Shown here one piece after another: positions 18,263 to 27,251 of a stretch of 64,000 bases of DNA. Positions within the stretch are counted from its first letter, which is position 1; every line of letters begins with the position of its first letter. The position numbers and the translations under genes were made by a program. A model generated the notes under the pieces. The model worked only from the letters and a program-made list of their open reading frames with translations. It searched no databases and was not told the DNA's origin. The stretch is taken from the NCBI RefSeq assembly GCF_900095225.1, contig NZ_LT607424.1:93597-157596 (forward strand), given 5' to 3'. This DNA is from Pseudomonas sp. UMAB-08 (GTDB taxonomy: Bacteria; Pseudomonadota; Gammaproteobacteria; Pseudomonadales; Pseudomonadaceae).

Positions 18263-19828
18263 ATGCGCGGTCGTAAAAAATCCCAATCGGGCGACACCAA
18301 CCAAGAGCAGCACTTGGCAGCCGCTTATGTCCGCATGTCCACAGAGCATCAGCAGTACTCGACTGAAAACCAGCTCGACACAATCAAACTCTACGCAGCC
18401 GCTCACGCCCTCGAAATAGTAAAAATTTACACCGATGCCGGAAAAAGTGGCTTACGTCTCGAAGGGCGCGATTCGCTTATTCAGCTGTTCAGAGACGTTG
18501 AAGGCGGCCAAGTTAGCTTCTCGACCATCCTCGTGTACGACGTTAGCCGCTGGGGCCGCTTTCAAGACCCGGATTTAGCCGCCAGTTTTGAGGTGCGTTG
18601 CCGACAGGCAGGTGTCTCAGTTCAATACTGCGCGGAACAATTTTCCAATGACGGCTCTCCCGTGTCTCACGTTGTCAAAAGCCTGAAGCGAATGATGGCC
18701 GGAGAATACAGTCGTGAGCTATCCGTCAAAGTGTTTGCGGGACAGTCACGCCTCATCCAACTGGGGTATCGACAGGGCGGAGTCGCAGGCTATGGGCTCA
18801 GGCGTCAACTGGTGGATGCCGCTGGGAATCCACGAGCGGAACTAGCCATTGGCGAACACAAAAGTATTCAAACGGACCGCGTTAAGCTTATTCCTGGACC
18901 TGCGGAGGAGGTTGCAACCGTTCATTGGATCTACCAACGATTCGTTGAAGCCGGTTACACCGAAACAGAAATTGCGGAGCAGTTAAATTATCGCGGGATC
19001 CTGAGTGACTTGGCCAGGCCATGGACCAAGGGTACTGTCCACCAAGTATTAACCAACGAAAAGTACATTGGTAATAACGTCTGGAACCGCTCCTCTTTCA
19101 AGCTCAAAGATGAACACGTCCATAATCCTCCGGACCAATGGGTACGCGCCGATGGTGCATTTCCAGCCCTAGTCGACCACGTACTGTTCGCCGCAGCACA
19201 AGAAATTATTCAGTCTCGAAGTTATCGGATGCCCGACTCCGAAATGCTGGAGAGGCTCAAAAAGCTGTACGAGAAAGCCGGGTATTTATCGGGCCTGATC
19301 ATCAATGAGTCTGACGATTGTCCCTCCAGCACCGCCTATCAACATCGATTCGGCAGCCTTCTGCGCACGTACTCTCTCATCGGCTACACCCCATCGCGTG
19401 ACTATGATTACGTCGCAGCCAACCATCAGCTTCGACTGATGCACCCGCTGATGCTGGCTCGGACGGTAGAGCATATTCAACAAGTCGGAGGTCGAGTCGC
19501 CATCGATCCAACCAGTGATCTGCTCCTGATGAATGAGGAGCTGCTGATTTCTCTCGTTCTTTGCCGCTGTCAGCGCAGTGGCTCGGGAGCAAAACGTTGG
19601 AAAATCCGCTTCGATCTGGGGTTGTCACCGGATATCACGGTTGCCGTAAGGATGGAGCCCGGCGAAGAAGTCGCCCGCGATTACTACATCCTACCGACGC
19701 TCGATATTCAGCAGCCGAATATACGACTGAGCGAGTCGAACGCATCCAATTTGGAAATCTATCGCTACGACAGCCTCGAAGCACTCGCGCAACTTTCGCG
19801 GCGGACTGTCGTTGGGAGAGCCGCATGA
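18263..19828 (+). CDS. Large serine recombinase
   Basis: The 521-aa site-specific recombinase has an N-terminal resolvase catalytic domain with the nucleophile serine in AAYVRMSTEHQQYSTENQ (near residue 26) and VYDVSRWGRFQD. A recombinase domain follows (YTETEIAEQLNYRGI, then WTKGTVHQVLTNEKYIGN), and the C-terminal region is long. The ATG at 18263 follows AGGGG; an in-frame TTG at 18257 would add two residues. Its stop overlaps the start of the first ParB-like gene by 4 nt, so the three genes up to 21647 form one coupled operon. Typical zinc-ribbon cysteines are not evident. Its target site is unknown. Confidence 0.9.
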   Translation: MRGRKKSQSGDTNQEQHLAAAYVRMSTEHQQYSTENQLDTIKLYAAAHALEIVKIYTDAGKSGLRLEGRDSLIQLFRDVEGGQVSFSTILVYDVSRWGRFQDPDLAASFEVRCRQAGVSVQYCAEQFSNDGSPVSHVVKSLKRMMAGEYSRELSVKVFAGQSRLIQLGYRQGGVAGYGLRRQLVDAAGNPRAELAIGEHKSIQTDRVKLIPGPAEEVATVHWIYQRFVEAGYTETEIAEQLNYRGILSDLARPWTKGTVHQVLTNEKYIGNNVWNRSSFKLKDEHVHNPPDQWVRADGAFPALVDHVLFAAAQEIIQSRSYRMPDSEMLERLKKLYEKAGYLSGLIINESDDCPSSTAYQHRFGSLLRTYSLIGYTPSRDYDYVAANHQLRLMHPLMLARTVEHIQQVGGRVAIDPTSDLLLMNEELLISLVLCRCQRSGSGAKRWKIRFDLGLSPDITVAVRMEPGEEVARDYYILPTLDIQQPNIRLSESNASNLEIYRYDSLEALAQLSRRTVVGRAA

Positions 19829-20739
19829 ATATGCCGCAACACCCTCGAAGCCCGCACCATGTAGGGGAAGCTACGACGATTCAAATGGTCAGTCTGGATC
19901 GAATACGCATCCTCAACCCCCGAGTGCGTAACAAGCAGGTGTTTGCCAAGCTGGTCGAAAATATTTCAAGCCTGGGCCTGAAGCGGCCGATTACGGTCAC
20001 GCCCAGCGATGAGCACCAAAACACTGGAGTATTCGAGCTGGTCTGCGGGCAAGGCCGGTACGAAGCTTTTTGTGCACTGGGAGAACGAGAAATTCCTTGT
20101 GTGGTCGTCAGTGCCAGTGAAGCCGACCGGTTTCTCATCAGCCTGGTAGAAAATCTTGCTCGCCGTAAACATTCGAACAAGGACTTACTCTACTCCATTC
20201 AAATACTGTCCGAACGCGGTTACACCACCAAACAGATCAGCGTGAAGACTAGCCTAGATCCTACCTATATAAACGCTATCCTGATGCTGCTACGCCAAGG
20301 CGAGGAACGGCTCATCGCCGCTGTGGAAAAGGGCTGGTTACCGCTCAGCGTAGCGACCGAGGTCGCCAGATCCAGTGATACCGAGGTTCAAGTAGCCATG
20401 GTGAACGCCTACGAGACAGGTGTTTTGAAGGGCGAGCAATTGATTAAAGTCAGACGTTTAATCGATAGACGCCGGTTCCTGGGAAAAAGTTATGGCCAAC
20501 GGCGATTGGCCGACGACCAGCCCACGACACCTCAAAAACTCCTGAATACTTACCAAACCGAAGTCAGGCGCCAGCGAGTCATGATCAAAAAAGCGGACAT
20601 CAACGAGCAACGCTTGTTGATCATGGTAACCGCCATGCGTCGACTGCTGGCGGACGACTACTTCTGTACGCTGCTTCGCAGCGAAAGTATTCAGGACATG
20701 CCTAAGTCGTTGGCTGACCGTATACACGGGGAGGGGTAA
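19825..20739 (+). CDS. ParB/RepB-type protein, first of pair
   Basis: The 304-aa protein has a ParB N-terminal nuclease-like domain at residues 20-110. It shows IQMVSLDRIRILNPRVRNK, a GQGRYEAFCALGEREIPCVV block in place of the canonical GERRxRA arginine patch, and SLVENLARRKHSN. A helix-turn-helix region (SERGYTTKQISVKTSLDPTYINAIL) follows. The ATG at 19825 overlaps the recombinase stop (ATGA). There is no ParA partner nearby, so partition is not assured; a role tied to the recombinase, such as directing or regulating recombination, is inference. Confidence 0.85.
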   Translation: MNMPQHPRSPHHVGEATTIQMVSLDRIRILNPRVRNKQVFAKLVENISSLGLKRPITVTPSDEHQNTGVFELVCGQGRYEAFCALGEREIPCVVVSASEADRFLISLVENLARRKHSNKDLLYSIQILSERGYTTKQISVKTSLDPTYINAILMLLRQGEERLIAAVEKGWLPLSVATEVARSSDTEVQVAMVNAYETGVLKGEQLIKVRRLIDRRRFLGKSYGQRRLADDQPTTPQKLLNTYQTEVRRQRVMIKKADINEQRLLIMVTAMRRLLADDYFCTLLRSESIQDMPKSLADRIHGEG

Positions 20740-20741
20740 CC

Positions 20742-21647
20742 ATGGGCCAGGTAAAACATGCTTTTGAGCGGCAGATCATCCCGGTTCCGCTCGACCGAAT
20801 TCTCCCCACCCGAACCCTGGATAGGGATATAGAGCAGAGTAAAAAATACACCACGATCCTGACCTCCATTCGGGAGCTGGGTGTCATTGAGCCGCTCGCG
20901 GTCCATCGACAACACACCAATGTGGATGGCGCAGCAGCATTCGTGTTGCTTGACGGCCATCTTCGCTTATATGCGCTAAAAGCACTCGGTGCCAGCGAGG
21001 CGCTCTGCCTACTGTCGACGGATGACGAGGGGTTTACGTACAACCGGCAGATCAATCGCCTGACGCCAGTGCAAGAGCACAAGATGATTCTTACCGCCAT
21101 CCATAAGGGTATTTCTCCTGCCCTTATTGCGAAGGTATTGGGCATCAACGTGGAGCGCATCCATGAGCGGCAGCACTTACTTGATGGCATCGCACCCGAA
21201 GTGGTGGAAATGCTCAAAGTCAAAATGGTCAGCCAGGACGTGTTCCGGACGCTAAGAAAAATGAAACCCATGCGCCAGATTGAAGCGGTGGAGCTAATGG
21301 TTTCCGCCAATTGCTTCACCCAGACCTATGCAAGCATGGTGCTCGCCGCTACACGCCCGGAAATGTTAATTGAGAAAAAATCCAAGCTCTCCGCCGAGGT
21401 CAGTGTCGAAGAAATAGCGAGGATGGAACGCGAGATGGAGAAGCTTTATCACGATTACAAAGTCGTTGAGGACACGCTGGGGGAAACGATGCTGATCCTG
21501 GTGGTCGCGAAGGGTTATATCGCCCGACTGCTGCGTAATGAAACCATATCGGGCTACTTGAAGCGCTGCCACGGCGAACTCCTGGATGAGCTAACCGCGA
21601 TCATGGAGGCAGTCAGCTCCGACGCTAGAAAGCCTGAACGGGAGTGA
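20742..21647 (+). CDS. ParB/RepB C-terminal-type protein, second of pair
   Basis: The 301-aa protein follows the first ParB-like gene after 2 bp. The N-terminal region has the ParB-like core IIPVPLDRILPTR, then LLDGHLRLYALKALGASEALCLL. The middle (LIAKVLGINVERIHERQHLLDGIAPEVVEMLK) is helical and HTH-like. The second half resembles the plasmid RepB partition C-terminal domain. As in its neighbour, the arginine motif is altered (DGHLRLYAL), so CTP binding as in true ParB is uncertain. Two different ParB-like proteins behind a serine recombinase form a module I have seen in genomic islands but whose function I cannot name. Confidence 0.8.
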   Translation: MGQVKHAFERQIIPVPLDRILPTRTLDRDIEQSKKYTTILTSIRELGVIEPLAVHRQHTNVDGAAAFVLLDGHLRLYALKALGASEALCLLSTDDEGFTYNRQINRLTPVQEHKMILTAIHKGISPALIAKVLGINVERIHERQHLLDGIAPEVVEMLKVKMVSQDVFRTLRKMKPMRQIEAVELMVSANCFTQTYASMVLAATRPEMLIEKKSKLSAEVSVEEIARMEREMEKLYHDYKVVEDTLGETMLILVVAKGYIARLLRNETISGYLKRCHGELLDELTAIMEAVSSDARKPERE

Positions 21648-21670
21648 CCCATTCATGAGGGTGGAACTTT

Positions 21671-21922
21671 TTAGTGACCATCCGGTGGTTTGGGTACAAA
21701 CCGCCGAGACTGGCCAAATTGCGCGGCTATTTCATCACAGCGGGCACTGAGGTGTTCATCAACCCGTGCACGCTCATCGTCACTCAATGATGCGTACCAG
21801 ATTTTCCAGTCCTTCAGATCGCTGAGTTTTTGAGCCTGATTGTGGGTCTTGAGTGCGACCAGCTCATTAAAAGCCCGGCACCTAAGCTGAGCCGTAGAGT
21901 CGTCTTTGGGTAAGTCCGTCAT
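21671..21922 (-). CDS. Hypothetical 83-aa protein
   Basis: A small acidic, mostly helical protein (MTDLPKDDSTAQLRCRAFNELVALKTHNQAQ and on) begins 15 bp after the 378-aa gene on the same strand, and probably shares its transcript. The composition is protein-like and the start is preceded by CTCTGGAGG. I do not recognise a family. It is convergent with the second ParB-like gene. Confidence 0.6.
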   Translation of the reverse strand: MTDLPKDDSTAQLRCRAFNELVALKTHNQAQKLSDLKDWKIWYASLSDDERARVDEHLSARCDEIAAQFGQSRRFVPKPPDGH

Positions 21923-21937
21923 CCTGGCCTCCAGAGG

Positions 21938-23074
21938 TTAAAAAGGGACCACGATCTTTTCGTCGAGAATATCGTCGATGCCCGGCTTGAGCGGATCAAG
22001 CCAGTCCGCCTTGGCCCGTCCCCATCGAAGGTTTTCCAGCTGTTCCGGCGAGAGATGCCCCCTGTCTGCCGCCTGCTCCAATGCACTGAGATACTCGCGG
22101 ATGGCTTGAGCGCGGCGCCAGTTCTGCGCATTGACTTCAAGTGTCGCCAGCCGCTGCTTTTCCAAGTCTTGCCGACGTTTGCGCTCCAGCACAATGTCGC
22201 GAACTCGCTGGCGCTCCGCGTCTTCAATCGCCTGACGTTCATTGCGAACCAGAAACCCGACCGCTCTGGTGGCCATCAGACGAATGAGTTTGTTGAGCTG
22301 TTGCTCCACCGAGTGACGATCCGAATCCGTGATTTTTCCGCCATAACCCTCATCGGCCATCACCTGGAGTCGACCCGAAGGCGTAAATTGCCATTTCGGC
22401 CAATAGCTCCAGCCGCTCTTGGCTTTTTCGGCTAACTGAGCAGCCGATGGCACATAATCCGAACGCAAAGATGGCTCATAAAAACGCAAGCGCAGCGCAT
22501 CACCAAACATCACGACCTCGACTTGGTGTTTCCCTTGTTCAACGGTATACCCACGCTTCTCCAAAGCTTTCAGCAGCGTGTCCGCCACTTTCAGTGCGCG
22601 ACTCTGTAATCCGGGAGAAACCGAAATATTCAGCCCATTGCCGCGTGTCTGAGGCATTCCGCGCTGATCGATGATCGGGCGGACCAATGCCTCGCGCGCA
22701 GCCGCCACAACCGGATGCCACCCCTTGATGCGCTCCAGTACCACAATTTGGTTTTCCGGCTGTTGCTCAAAGATCAGCACCTGCTGAAGTCGACTGTCCA
22801 CGACTTCGGCGGCCTCGACCGGTTGGATCGGTTGCACTGTGGGGCGGTATAAATAGCTGGGATGGCCCACGTACTCACGCAGCTTGGGACGGGGGTGGAC
22901 GCGTTTACCTGCCTTGACCTTGGCCCAATAGCCGCGCGGCGGCGTGCCGATTTGCAGGCGCGCGCAGAGCTTTTTCAGGCCGACGTCGGACAGGTTGTAG
23001 CGTGGCGCCACCAGCACCATCGGTTCGGACCAGATCTCATTGAGCAACTGGGCACGGTCATACAGTTCGGTCAT
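21938..23074 (-). CDS. Hypothetical 378-aa mobile-element protein
   Basis: The protein starts MTELYDRAQLLNEIWSEPMVLVAPRYNLSDVGLKKLCARLQIGTPPRGYWAKVKAG. This N-terminus looks like a helix-turn-helix (YNLSDVGLKKLCARLQI) followed by a basic arm, and occurs in proteins encoded on integrated elements. Residues 260-340 form a long charged helix, probably a coiled coil (QAIEDAERQRVRDIVLERKRRQDLEKQR). There are no membrane segments. DNA binding is likely; the precise function is not known to me. It is followed by the 83-aa gene and preceded by the CxxC protein, all on one strand. Confidence 0.75.
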   Translation of the reverse strand: MTELYDRAQLLNEIWSEPMVLVAPRYNLSDVGLKKLCARLQIGTPPRGYWAKVKAGKRVHPRPKLREYVGHPSYLYRPTVQPIQPVEAAEVVDSRLQQVLIFEQQPENQIVVLERIKGWHPVVAAAREALVRPIIDQRGMPQTRGNGLNISVSPGLQSRALKVADTLLKALEKRGYTVEQGKHQVEVVMFGDALRLRFYEPSLRSDYVPSAAQLAEKAKSGWSYWPKWQFTPSGRLQVMADEGYGGKITDSDRHSVEQQLNKLIRLMATRAVGFLVRNERQAIEDAERQRVRDIVLERKRRQDLEKQRLATLEVNAQNWRRAQAIREYLSALEQAADRGHLSPEQLENLRWGRAKADWLDPLKPGIDDILDEKIVVPF

Positions 23075-23142
23075 GGCAGGCGTCCAAAGTGGTACCGAAA
23101 GGGCGGGCGGTAGTGCTCTCTCCCTGACGCGGAGTTAACGCG

Positions 23143-23442
23143 TTACGACTCACCCCAAAAATCATCACGCGCGACGCGGCCAAACTCCGGACCATCAGCC
23201 GCTGGTGCTTCATCAAATAAGCGGGTAATTCGCCGCTCTTGGCGCAGGCCCGCCAGTGCCTGGAAAAAACACGCCTCACACAACCGCACGTGATAGCACT
23301 CACCATCATGCGTGGCGCCGTAACCCCAGGTAGCTTGCAGCGTACCGAACTGCTGACCATAGCCGGGTATTCGAGTGGCGCCGCCACAGACATCGCAGAA
23401 GACGTCGGCACTGCTCTGAGTAGGATCAATCATTGGCTTCAC
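23143..23442 (-). CDS. Hypothetical zinc-ribbon-like protein
   Basis: The 99-aa protein has two CxxC pairs, FCDVCGG at about residue 16 and RLCEACF at about residue 54, likely forming one zinc site. The segment between them contains GYGQQFGTLQATWGYGATHDGECYHV. It lies 68 bp upstream of the 378-aa gene on the same strand. Similar small proteins occur in phages and islands, but no function can be assigned. Confidence 0.7.
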   Translation of the reverse strand: MKPMIDPTQSSADVFCDVCGGATRIPGYGQQFGTLQATWGYGATHDGECYHVRLCEACFFQALAGLRQERRITRLFDEAPAADGPEFGRVARDDFWGES

Positions 23443-23764
23443 TCCTAAGTGTGTGGGGCGCTGGATATCGCAACGGAGACCTTCAAAGATTTAACCAAAC
23501 CTCGATTATGCGCAGTGCGGTTCGACTCCACCGGCCCCGCGCACGGCATGGCCTGCAACCCATCGATGTCCCCATACCCACCCGTCCGGCACCGTGAAAA
23601 AAACCAATGCCCCGCGAAGACGACCAAGAACGAGGGGGGTGATGTTTACGTCTTGATGTCCTCGGGCGTGGTTTACGCGGCCGGTTGTCCTGGAACCAAT
23701 GAATTAACCGTTCCGATCCCTTAAAGGTTCAAGACCGAATGGCCCACTGCGCGCCCTCACAGCC
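23443..23764. other. 322-bp gap with no supported gene
   Basis: The gap lies between the antitoxin-like gene and the zinc-ribbon-like gene. Short frames of 60-90 codons exist on both strands but lack ribosome-binding sites and protein-like composition. It may hold the promoter for the 99-aa, 378-aa and 83-aa genes. Confidence 0.5.
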
Positions 23765-24202
23765 TCAGCTCAAGACCCCGTGCTCGATTTGCCCCACCAG
23801 CGTGAGTAACAGATTTCGTTCCACCGCTGTGCCCAGCAGCTCGTTCGGGCAACGGCCACCCAGGCCGTACTGCGGCGTGTCCATCCACTCATTGGCGTGG
23901 GCAACGTCGCCCCCCCACAACTCGCACACGTGGCTAAAAACCTGGACGAATTGAAAGATCTGATCACTCTCGCCGGGCGTAAAGTGCCCCGACTGCCGTC
24001 GGCGGCGCAGCGTTGAGGAAGGCATCGACAACCGCTCCCGCAATTGCCGTGGCGTCAGTTGAAACACCTCACCCAATCGTTCAAAGACGCAGAAGGGGAA
24101 GCCGCTTCGAATCAGGGCAAGAAGCGCCTCGCCTTGCGCCGGAATACCTAACCGCGCCCAGAACGCGTCCTCAGTACTGCCGTCAAATACCCAATGGCGC
24201 AT
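23765..24202 (-). CDS. MbcA/ParS/Xre antitoxin-like protein (DUF2384-type)
   Basis: The 145-aa protein has an Xre-like N-terminal helix bundle (FERLGEVFQLTPRQLRERLSMPSSTLRRRRQSG) and the C-terminal toxin-binding block ANEWMDTPQYGLGGRCPNELLGTAVERNLLLTLVGQIEHG, the signature of antitoxins that pair with RES-domain toxins. No RES toxin gene adjoins it. It overlaps the 90-aa gene by 20 bp, so it is the last gene of the tns operon. A role as regulator or accessory factor of transposition is possible (inference); the other reading is an orphan antitoxin. Confidence 0.78.
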   Translation of the reverse strand: MRHWVFDGSTEDAFWARLGIPAQGEALLALIRSGFPFCVFERLGEVFQLTPRQLRERLSMPSSTLRRRRQSGHFTPGESDQIFQFVQVFSHVCELWGGDVAHANEWMDTPQYGLGGRCPNELLGTAVERNLLLTLVGQIEHGVLS

Positions 24203-24455
24203 GTTCAGCCCTCTGCATGGGTTGATCCTGCTTCAGTGCAGGCAAGAGCGCGAACCGAGCGTTGCGCCAGATTTGAATACGCACACCAGATACCGCGTGT
24301 CTCGCGTGTCTGGATAAGTCCGTGCGTGCGGGTAGAACGGGTTCCTTTTTCATGGACGTGGGCGCCACAAACTGTCGCGCGCGCTTCTTGACCGCCCCGG
24401 TGCTGAAACCAGCCTTACTGGCGAGTGCAGAAGGGGACACCCCTTGGTTAACCAT
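24183..24455 (-). CDS. Hypothetical 90-aa protein coupled to tniQ
   Basis: The protein MVNQGVSPSALASKAGFSTGAVKKRARQF and on has a possible helix-turn-helix at residues 7-28 and a basic second half. Its ATG lies inside the last codons of tniQ (8-nt overlap) and its end overlaps the next gene by 20 bp. Such packing supports real translation as part of the tns operon. It occupies the place of tnsE in Tn7 but has no likeness to it. I do not recognise the family. Confidence 0.6.
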   Translation of the reverse strand: MVNQGVSPSALASKAGFSTGAVKKRARQFVAPTSMKKEPVLPARTDLSRHARHAVSGVRIQIWRNARFALLPALKQDQPMQRAEHAPLGI

Positions 24456-26310
24456 TATCCATCCCTCTCTCCGATTCCTTTCGTTTATTCCATTGGGCTG
24501 CTGCAAGTAGCTGATCAATACTGAGCAGCAGGCCCCGCTGAATACCGGACGTAGCCTCGCCCGCCACGGCTTTCACATTCGCCGGCATCAATGCACGCAA
24601 CAACCAAGGCGATTTCGTTCCCGTGCGATTTGCCAGGTCTGCCAGCACGGCATACTCAGCCATGAAATCGAGCAATGCAGACAACGGGATACGCGTTTGC
24701 AACGGCCCTCCCTGAGCAACAGAGGCGGTTTTAAGCAGACCTTGTCTGATCCAGCGTACGATATTTTCGTGTTTCCACCCGCGCAGCTTTACCAGCTCAG
24801 TAACGGTCAGCATGGGCTCTTGTGGCTCCTCATGAAGTTCGTGCTTGATCTCTGCCCAATCAAACCTAAGACCCGCCAGCCCATGAAGAGCCTGATTGTT
24901 CTCAACGGGTCGAATCTCAAGCGCCAGGATCTTTTGCAAGACGGAACAAATACGGTCCGAAGAAATACCGCGACGTACCGTAATGTCATGCAAGCCGATC
25001 AAGTGTTCGTCCGGTATCGTGCGTCCACTTACCGCGCCGGTGAGGCGCCCAATCAGCAAATCCACGTCCCTAACGAGAAATTCACCCGAGACCAACGCAG
25101 GACGTTCTTTCTTGGTCTGCTTGCGCAAAGCCCCTGCTTGCATTAACCGTTCAAAGAGGATCTTCGACACCCCGAGCTGTTTGCGGGTTGCGGTCGCATC
25201 ATAGTGGGCAAGGCGATCACGACGCACTCGCTGCACCACCTCTTTATGAATTGAAACGAAGCGATTTTTGCCTCGCACGGTGAGCTTTCCATCGATTTCT
25301 CCCGTTGTAACCGCAGACCGGACCAGCTCAGAACCAATACCAATTAACCGCCCGGCCTCTTCTGAGGTCAGCCAACACTTTTCTTGAAGATGCTGGGGAT
25401 CAATCGTGGAAAGCCTGAGGTTCAAATGCCCGTCAAAATTACGAGTCAGGTGCTGGACCAATGCCTCCCTCAGACAATCATGTGCAGGATCGATATACAG
25501 TTGATGCAGTGCCCGGTACCAACCGCCGAGTCGTTTGGCCAACCCAGGCCCTTCGGTGCTCGCCAATCGAGCACCCAACGCTTCATTAAAGCGAGTTGGC
25601 CATTGCAGCAGCAGATCAAAACCCGCCTGGCCCCATGCGATAACGTCATCGTCAGCCGCTCTGCCTCGTGAAGGCTTGGGCAAAAGCCCCCCCCGGCTCT
25701 CCTGGATAAAATGCTTACCGAGCAGACAGAGGAGGTCGACGGTATCGCTGGACGGCGCTCCGGTGCTCCAGGTGGGCGGTAGCGATTGCCGGGCAACGTG
25801 CTCAACGCCAAGCAGCAGCGCAGACAGCGCCAGTGCTTGATCACTGGCGGGTAGGGTCGGACCCTGAGCATAGGGTTGACCACACGCGCAGTGATCAAGC
25901 GGACCATCGGCGCTGACGCCTTGACCACAGGCCGCGCAGTTTGTCATGAGAAGAATGCCGTGGCGCGGGCATGCCGTCACCAGGATATGCGCCCAGCCAA
26001 TGCGTTGATAAGGTTGCTCCCCCATACACGCGGAGCAGACTTTGCCATACTCAACGCTCTGGTATTTCAGGCGAAGCATTGGATTGTGATTGTCGGCGGA
26101 ACATTGGCGAATGCCCAAGTCAGCAGCGTCGATCCTCAAGACACCGGCGAGCCGGGACAACTCGGTTTCACTGAAGGTCGGCCGGAATTTTATCCCGGAA
26201 CTGCCCAGGAAAGCCTTCACTCCCGGCGCCAAGTTGCGCTCGCTGACACGTCGCAAAAAACCGTGCAATGACTCGTCCGTATAGGGTGTGAGACGAACGA
26301 TCAGGTTCAT
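24448..26310 (-). CDS. tniQ: TniQ/TnsD-family target-site selector
   Basis: The 620-aa protein should recognise the attachment site and recruit TnsC. The N-terminal TniQ domain has the zinc-finger residues Cys92, Cys95, Cys114, His117, Cys125, Cys128, Cys141 and Cys143 in the pattern CSACMGE, VTACPRHGILLMTNCAACG and CACG. The C-terminal half has helix-turn-helix segments such as WLTSEEAGRLIGIGSELVRSAVTTGEI, as expected of a TnsD-like DNA binder. The length is between short TniQ and Tn7 TnsD. It starts inside the tnsC stop (4-nt overlap). Since it is the only TniQ here, it is the candidate for reading the gyrB end. Confidence 0.92.
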   Translation of the reverse strand: MNLIVRLTPYTDESLHGFLRRVSERNLAPGVKAFLGSSGIKFRPTFSETELSRLAGVLRIDAADLGIRQCSADNHNPMLRLKYQSVEYGKVCSACMGEQPYQRIGWAHILVTACPRHGILLMTNCAACGQGVSADGPLDHCACGQPYAQGPTLPASDQALALSALLLGVEHVARQSLPPTWSTGAPSSDTVDLLCLLGKHFIQESRGGLLPKPSRGRAADDDVIAWGQAGFDLLLQWPTRFNEALGARLASTEGPGLAKRLGGWYRALHQLYIDPAHDCLREALVQHLTRNFDGHLNLRLSTIDPQHLQEKCWLTSEEAGRLIGIGSELVRSAVTTGEIDGKLTVRGKNRFVSIHKEVVQRVRRDRLAHYDATATRKQLGVSKILFERLMQAGALRKQTKKERPALVSGEFLVRDVDLLIGRLTGAVSGRTIPDEHLIGLHDITVRRGISSDRICSVLQKILALEIRPVENNQALHGLAGLRFDWAEIKHELHEEPQEPMLTVTELVKLRGWKHENIVRWIRQGLLKTASVAQGGPLQTRIPLSALLDFMAEYAVLADLANRTGTKSPWLLRALMPANVKAVAGEATSGIQRGLLLSIDQLLAAAQWNKRKESERGMDNG

Positions 26311-27251
26311 GCGTGCTCCCTTTTTTGTGCGCCTTTGGGCACCGGTAGGCGTGCCTCGGTCAACATCCTGGCATACCCTTGGCCCAGCAGGCTTTCTACC
26401 GGGGGCTGGCCTTCAAAAGGGTTGAATTCGAGAAAGCCCGTGTTCACCGCCTCGGCATAGGCGCGCGCCATGGTTTTCTCGGTAATCAGGCGACCTTTTG
26501 CCAAATGCTCAGCGGCTTTAAACAACTTCACGAGCATGCCAAAGCGTCCGAGACACGCACCGTAGACCCGTCGGCCATAGTCAAGGTCCGAGGCATCGGG
26601 TGTCGTCCAGCCCGCCTCGGTAAAGGCCTCGGTCAGCGACAGGAGCGCGCGGCGAAATTCAAATTGCTCACCCTCGTGGTTCCAGTTATACGGCCTAAAA
26701 TTAAACACGGCTTCTGAACGGTCACGCAGTTGCTCATTGCGCAGCAGCACCTCGTTCGCCAACGGCGATCCGGTCAGGACCAGCGTCAGGTTCATTTCTT
26801 CGGCCAGCACTTTTAGCCAGTCAGCCGCTTCGCGGGTCGCGGCCAAAGAACCGCGCTCAACAAAATGCTGCATCTCATCCAGAACGAGGATTTTGGTGCG
26901 TGTGATCTTGAGCAACTCGCGCACCATTCTGGTCAGTTCTTCCGAGCTGGAGCGGTTGTAACGCGGCGACTTGAGCGCCTCCAGCACCGCGATAGGCAAA
27001 GACCTGCGGGTCGGGTTAACGGGTGACATAACCCGGAGTATCGGGATATGCCGGACCCCATCAATAACCGTTTCCGGATTATCAGCCAATACCGTTTTGA
27101 TCAGCTCGGACTTGCCGACGCGCGTCGGGCCGAAGATGGGCAAGATCAACGTTTCGCCGTTGAGGCCACGCTCAACCGTGGATTCAAATCGGTCCAGCGC
27201 TTGCTTAAACGTCGCATGTTCAATCAACGCGTATTTCGTTATCGAGGTCAT
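26307..27251 (-). CDS. tnsC: TnsC/TniB-type AAA+ ATPase
   Basis: The 314-aa ATPase links target selector and transposase. Walker A is GPTRVGKS at residues 41-48; Walker B ILVLDEMQHF has Asp125 and Glu126; the sensor region VLTGSPLANEVL follows. The length fits the shorter TniB type rather than Tn7 TnsC. It overlaps tnsB upstream (27248-27251) and tniQ downstream by 4 nt each. Confidence 0.93.
   Translation of the reverse strand: MTSITKYALIEHATFKQALDRFESTVERGLNGETLILPIFGPTRVGKSELIKTVLADNPETVIDGVRHIPILRVMSPVNPTRRSLPIAVLEALKSPRYNRSSSEELTRMVRELLKITRTKILVLDEMQHFVERGSLAATREAADWLKVLAEEMNLTLVLTGSPLANEVLLRNEQLRDRSEAVFNFRPYNWNHEGEQFEFRRALLSLTEAFTEAGWTTPDASDLDYGRRVYGACLGRFGMLVKLFKAAEHLAKGRLITEKTMARAYAEAVNTGFLEFNPFEGQPPVESLLGQGYARMLTEARLPVPKGAQKREHA

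Noticed and set aside
23449..23724. 91-codon plus-strand frame behind the zinc-ribbon-like gene
   Set aside because: It has no ribosome-binding site, unlikely composition and no family likeness.
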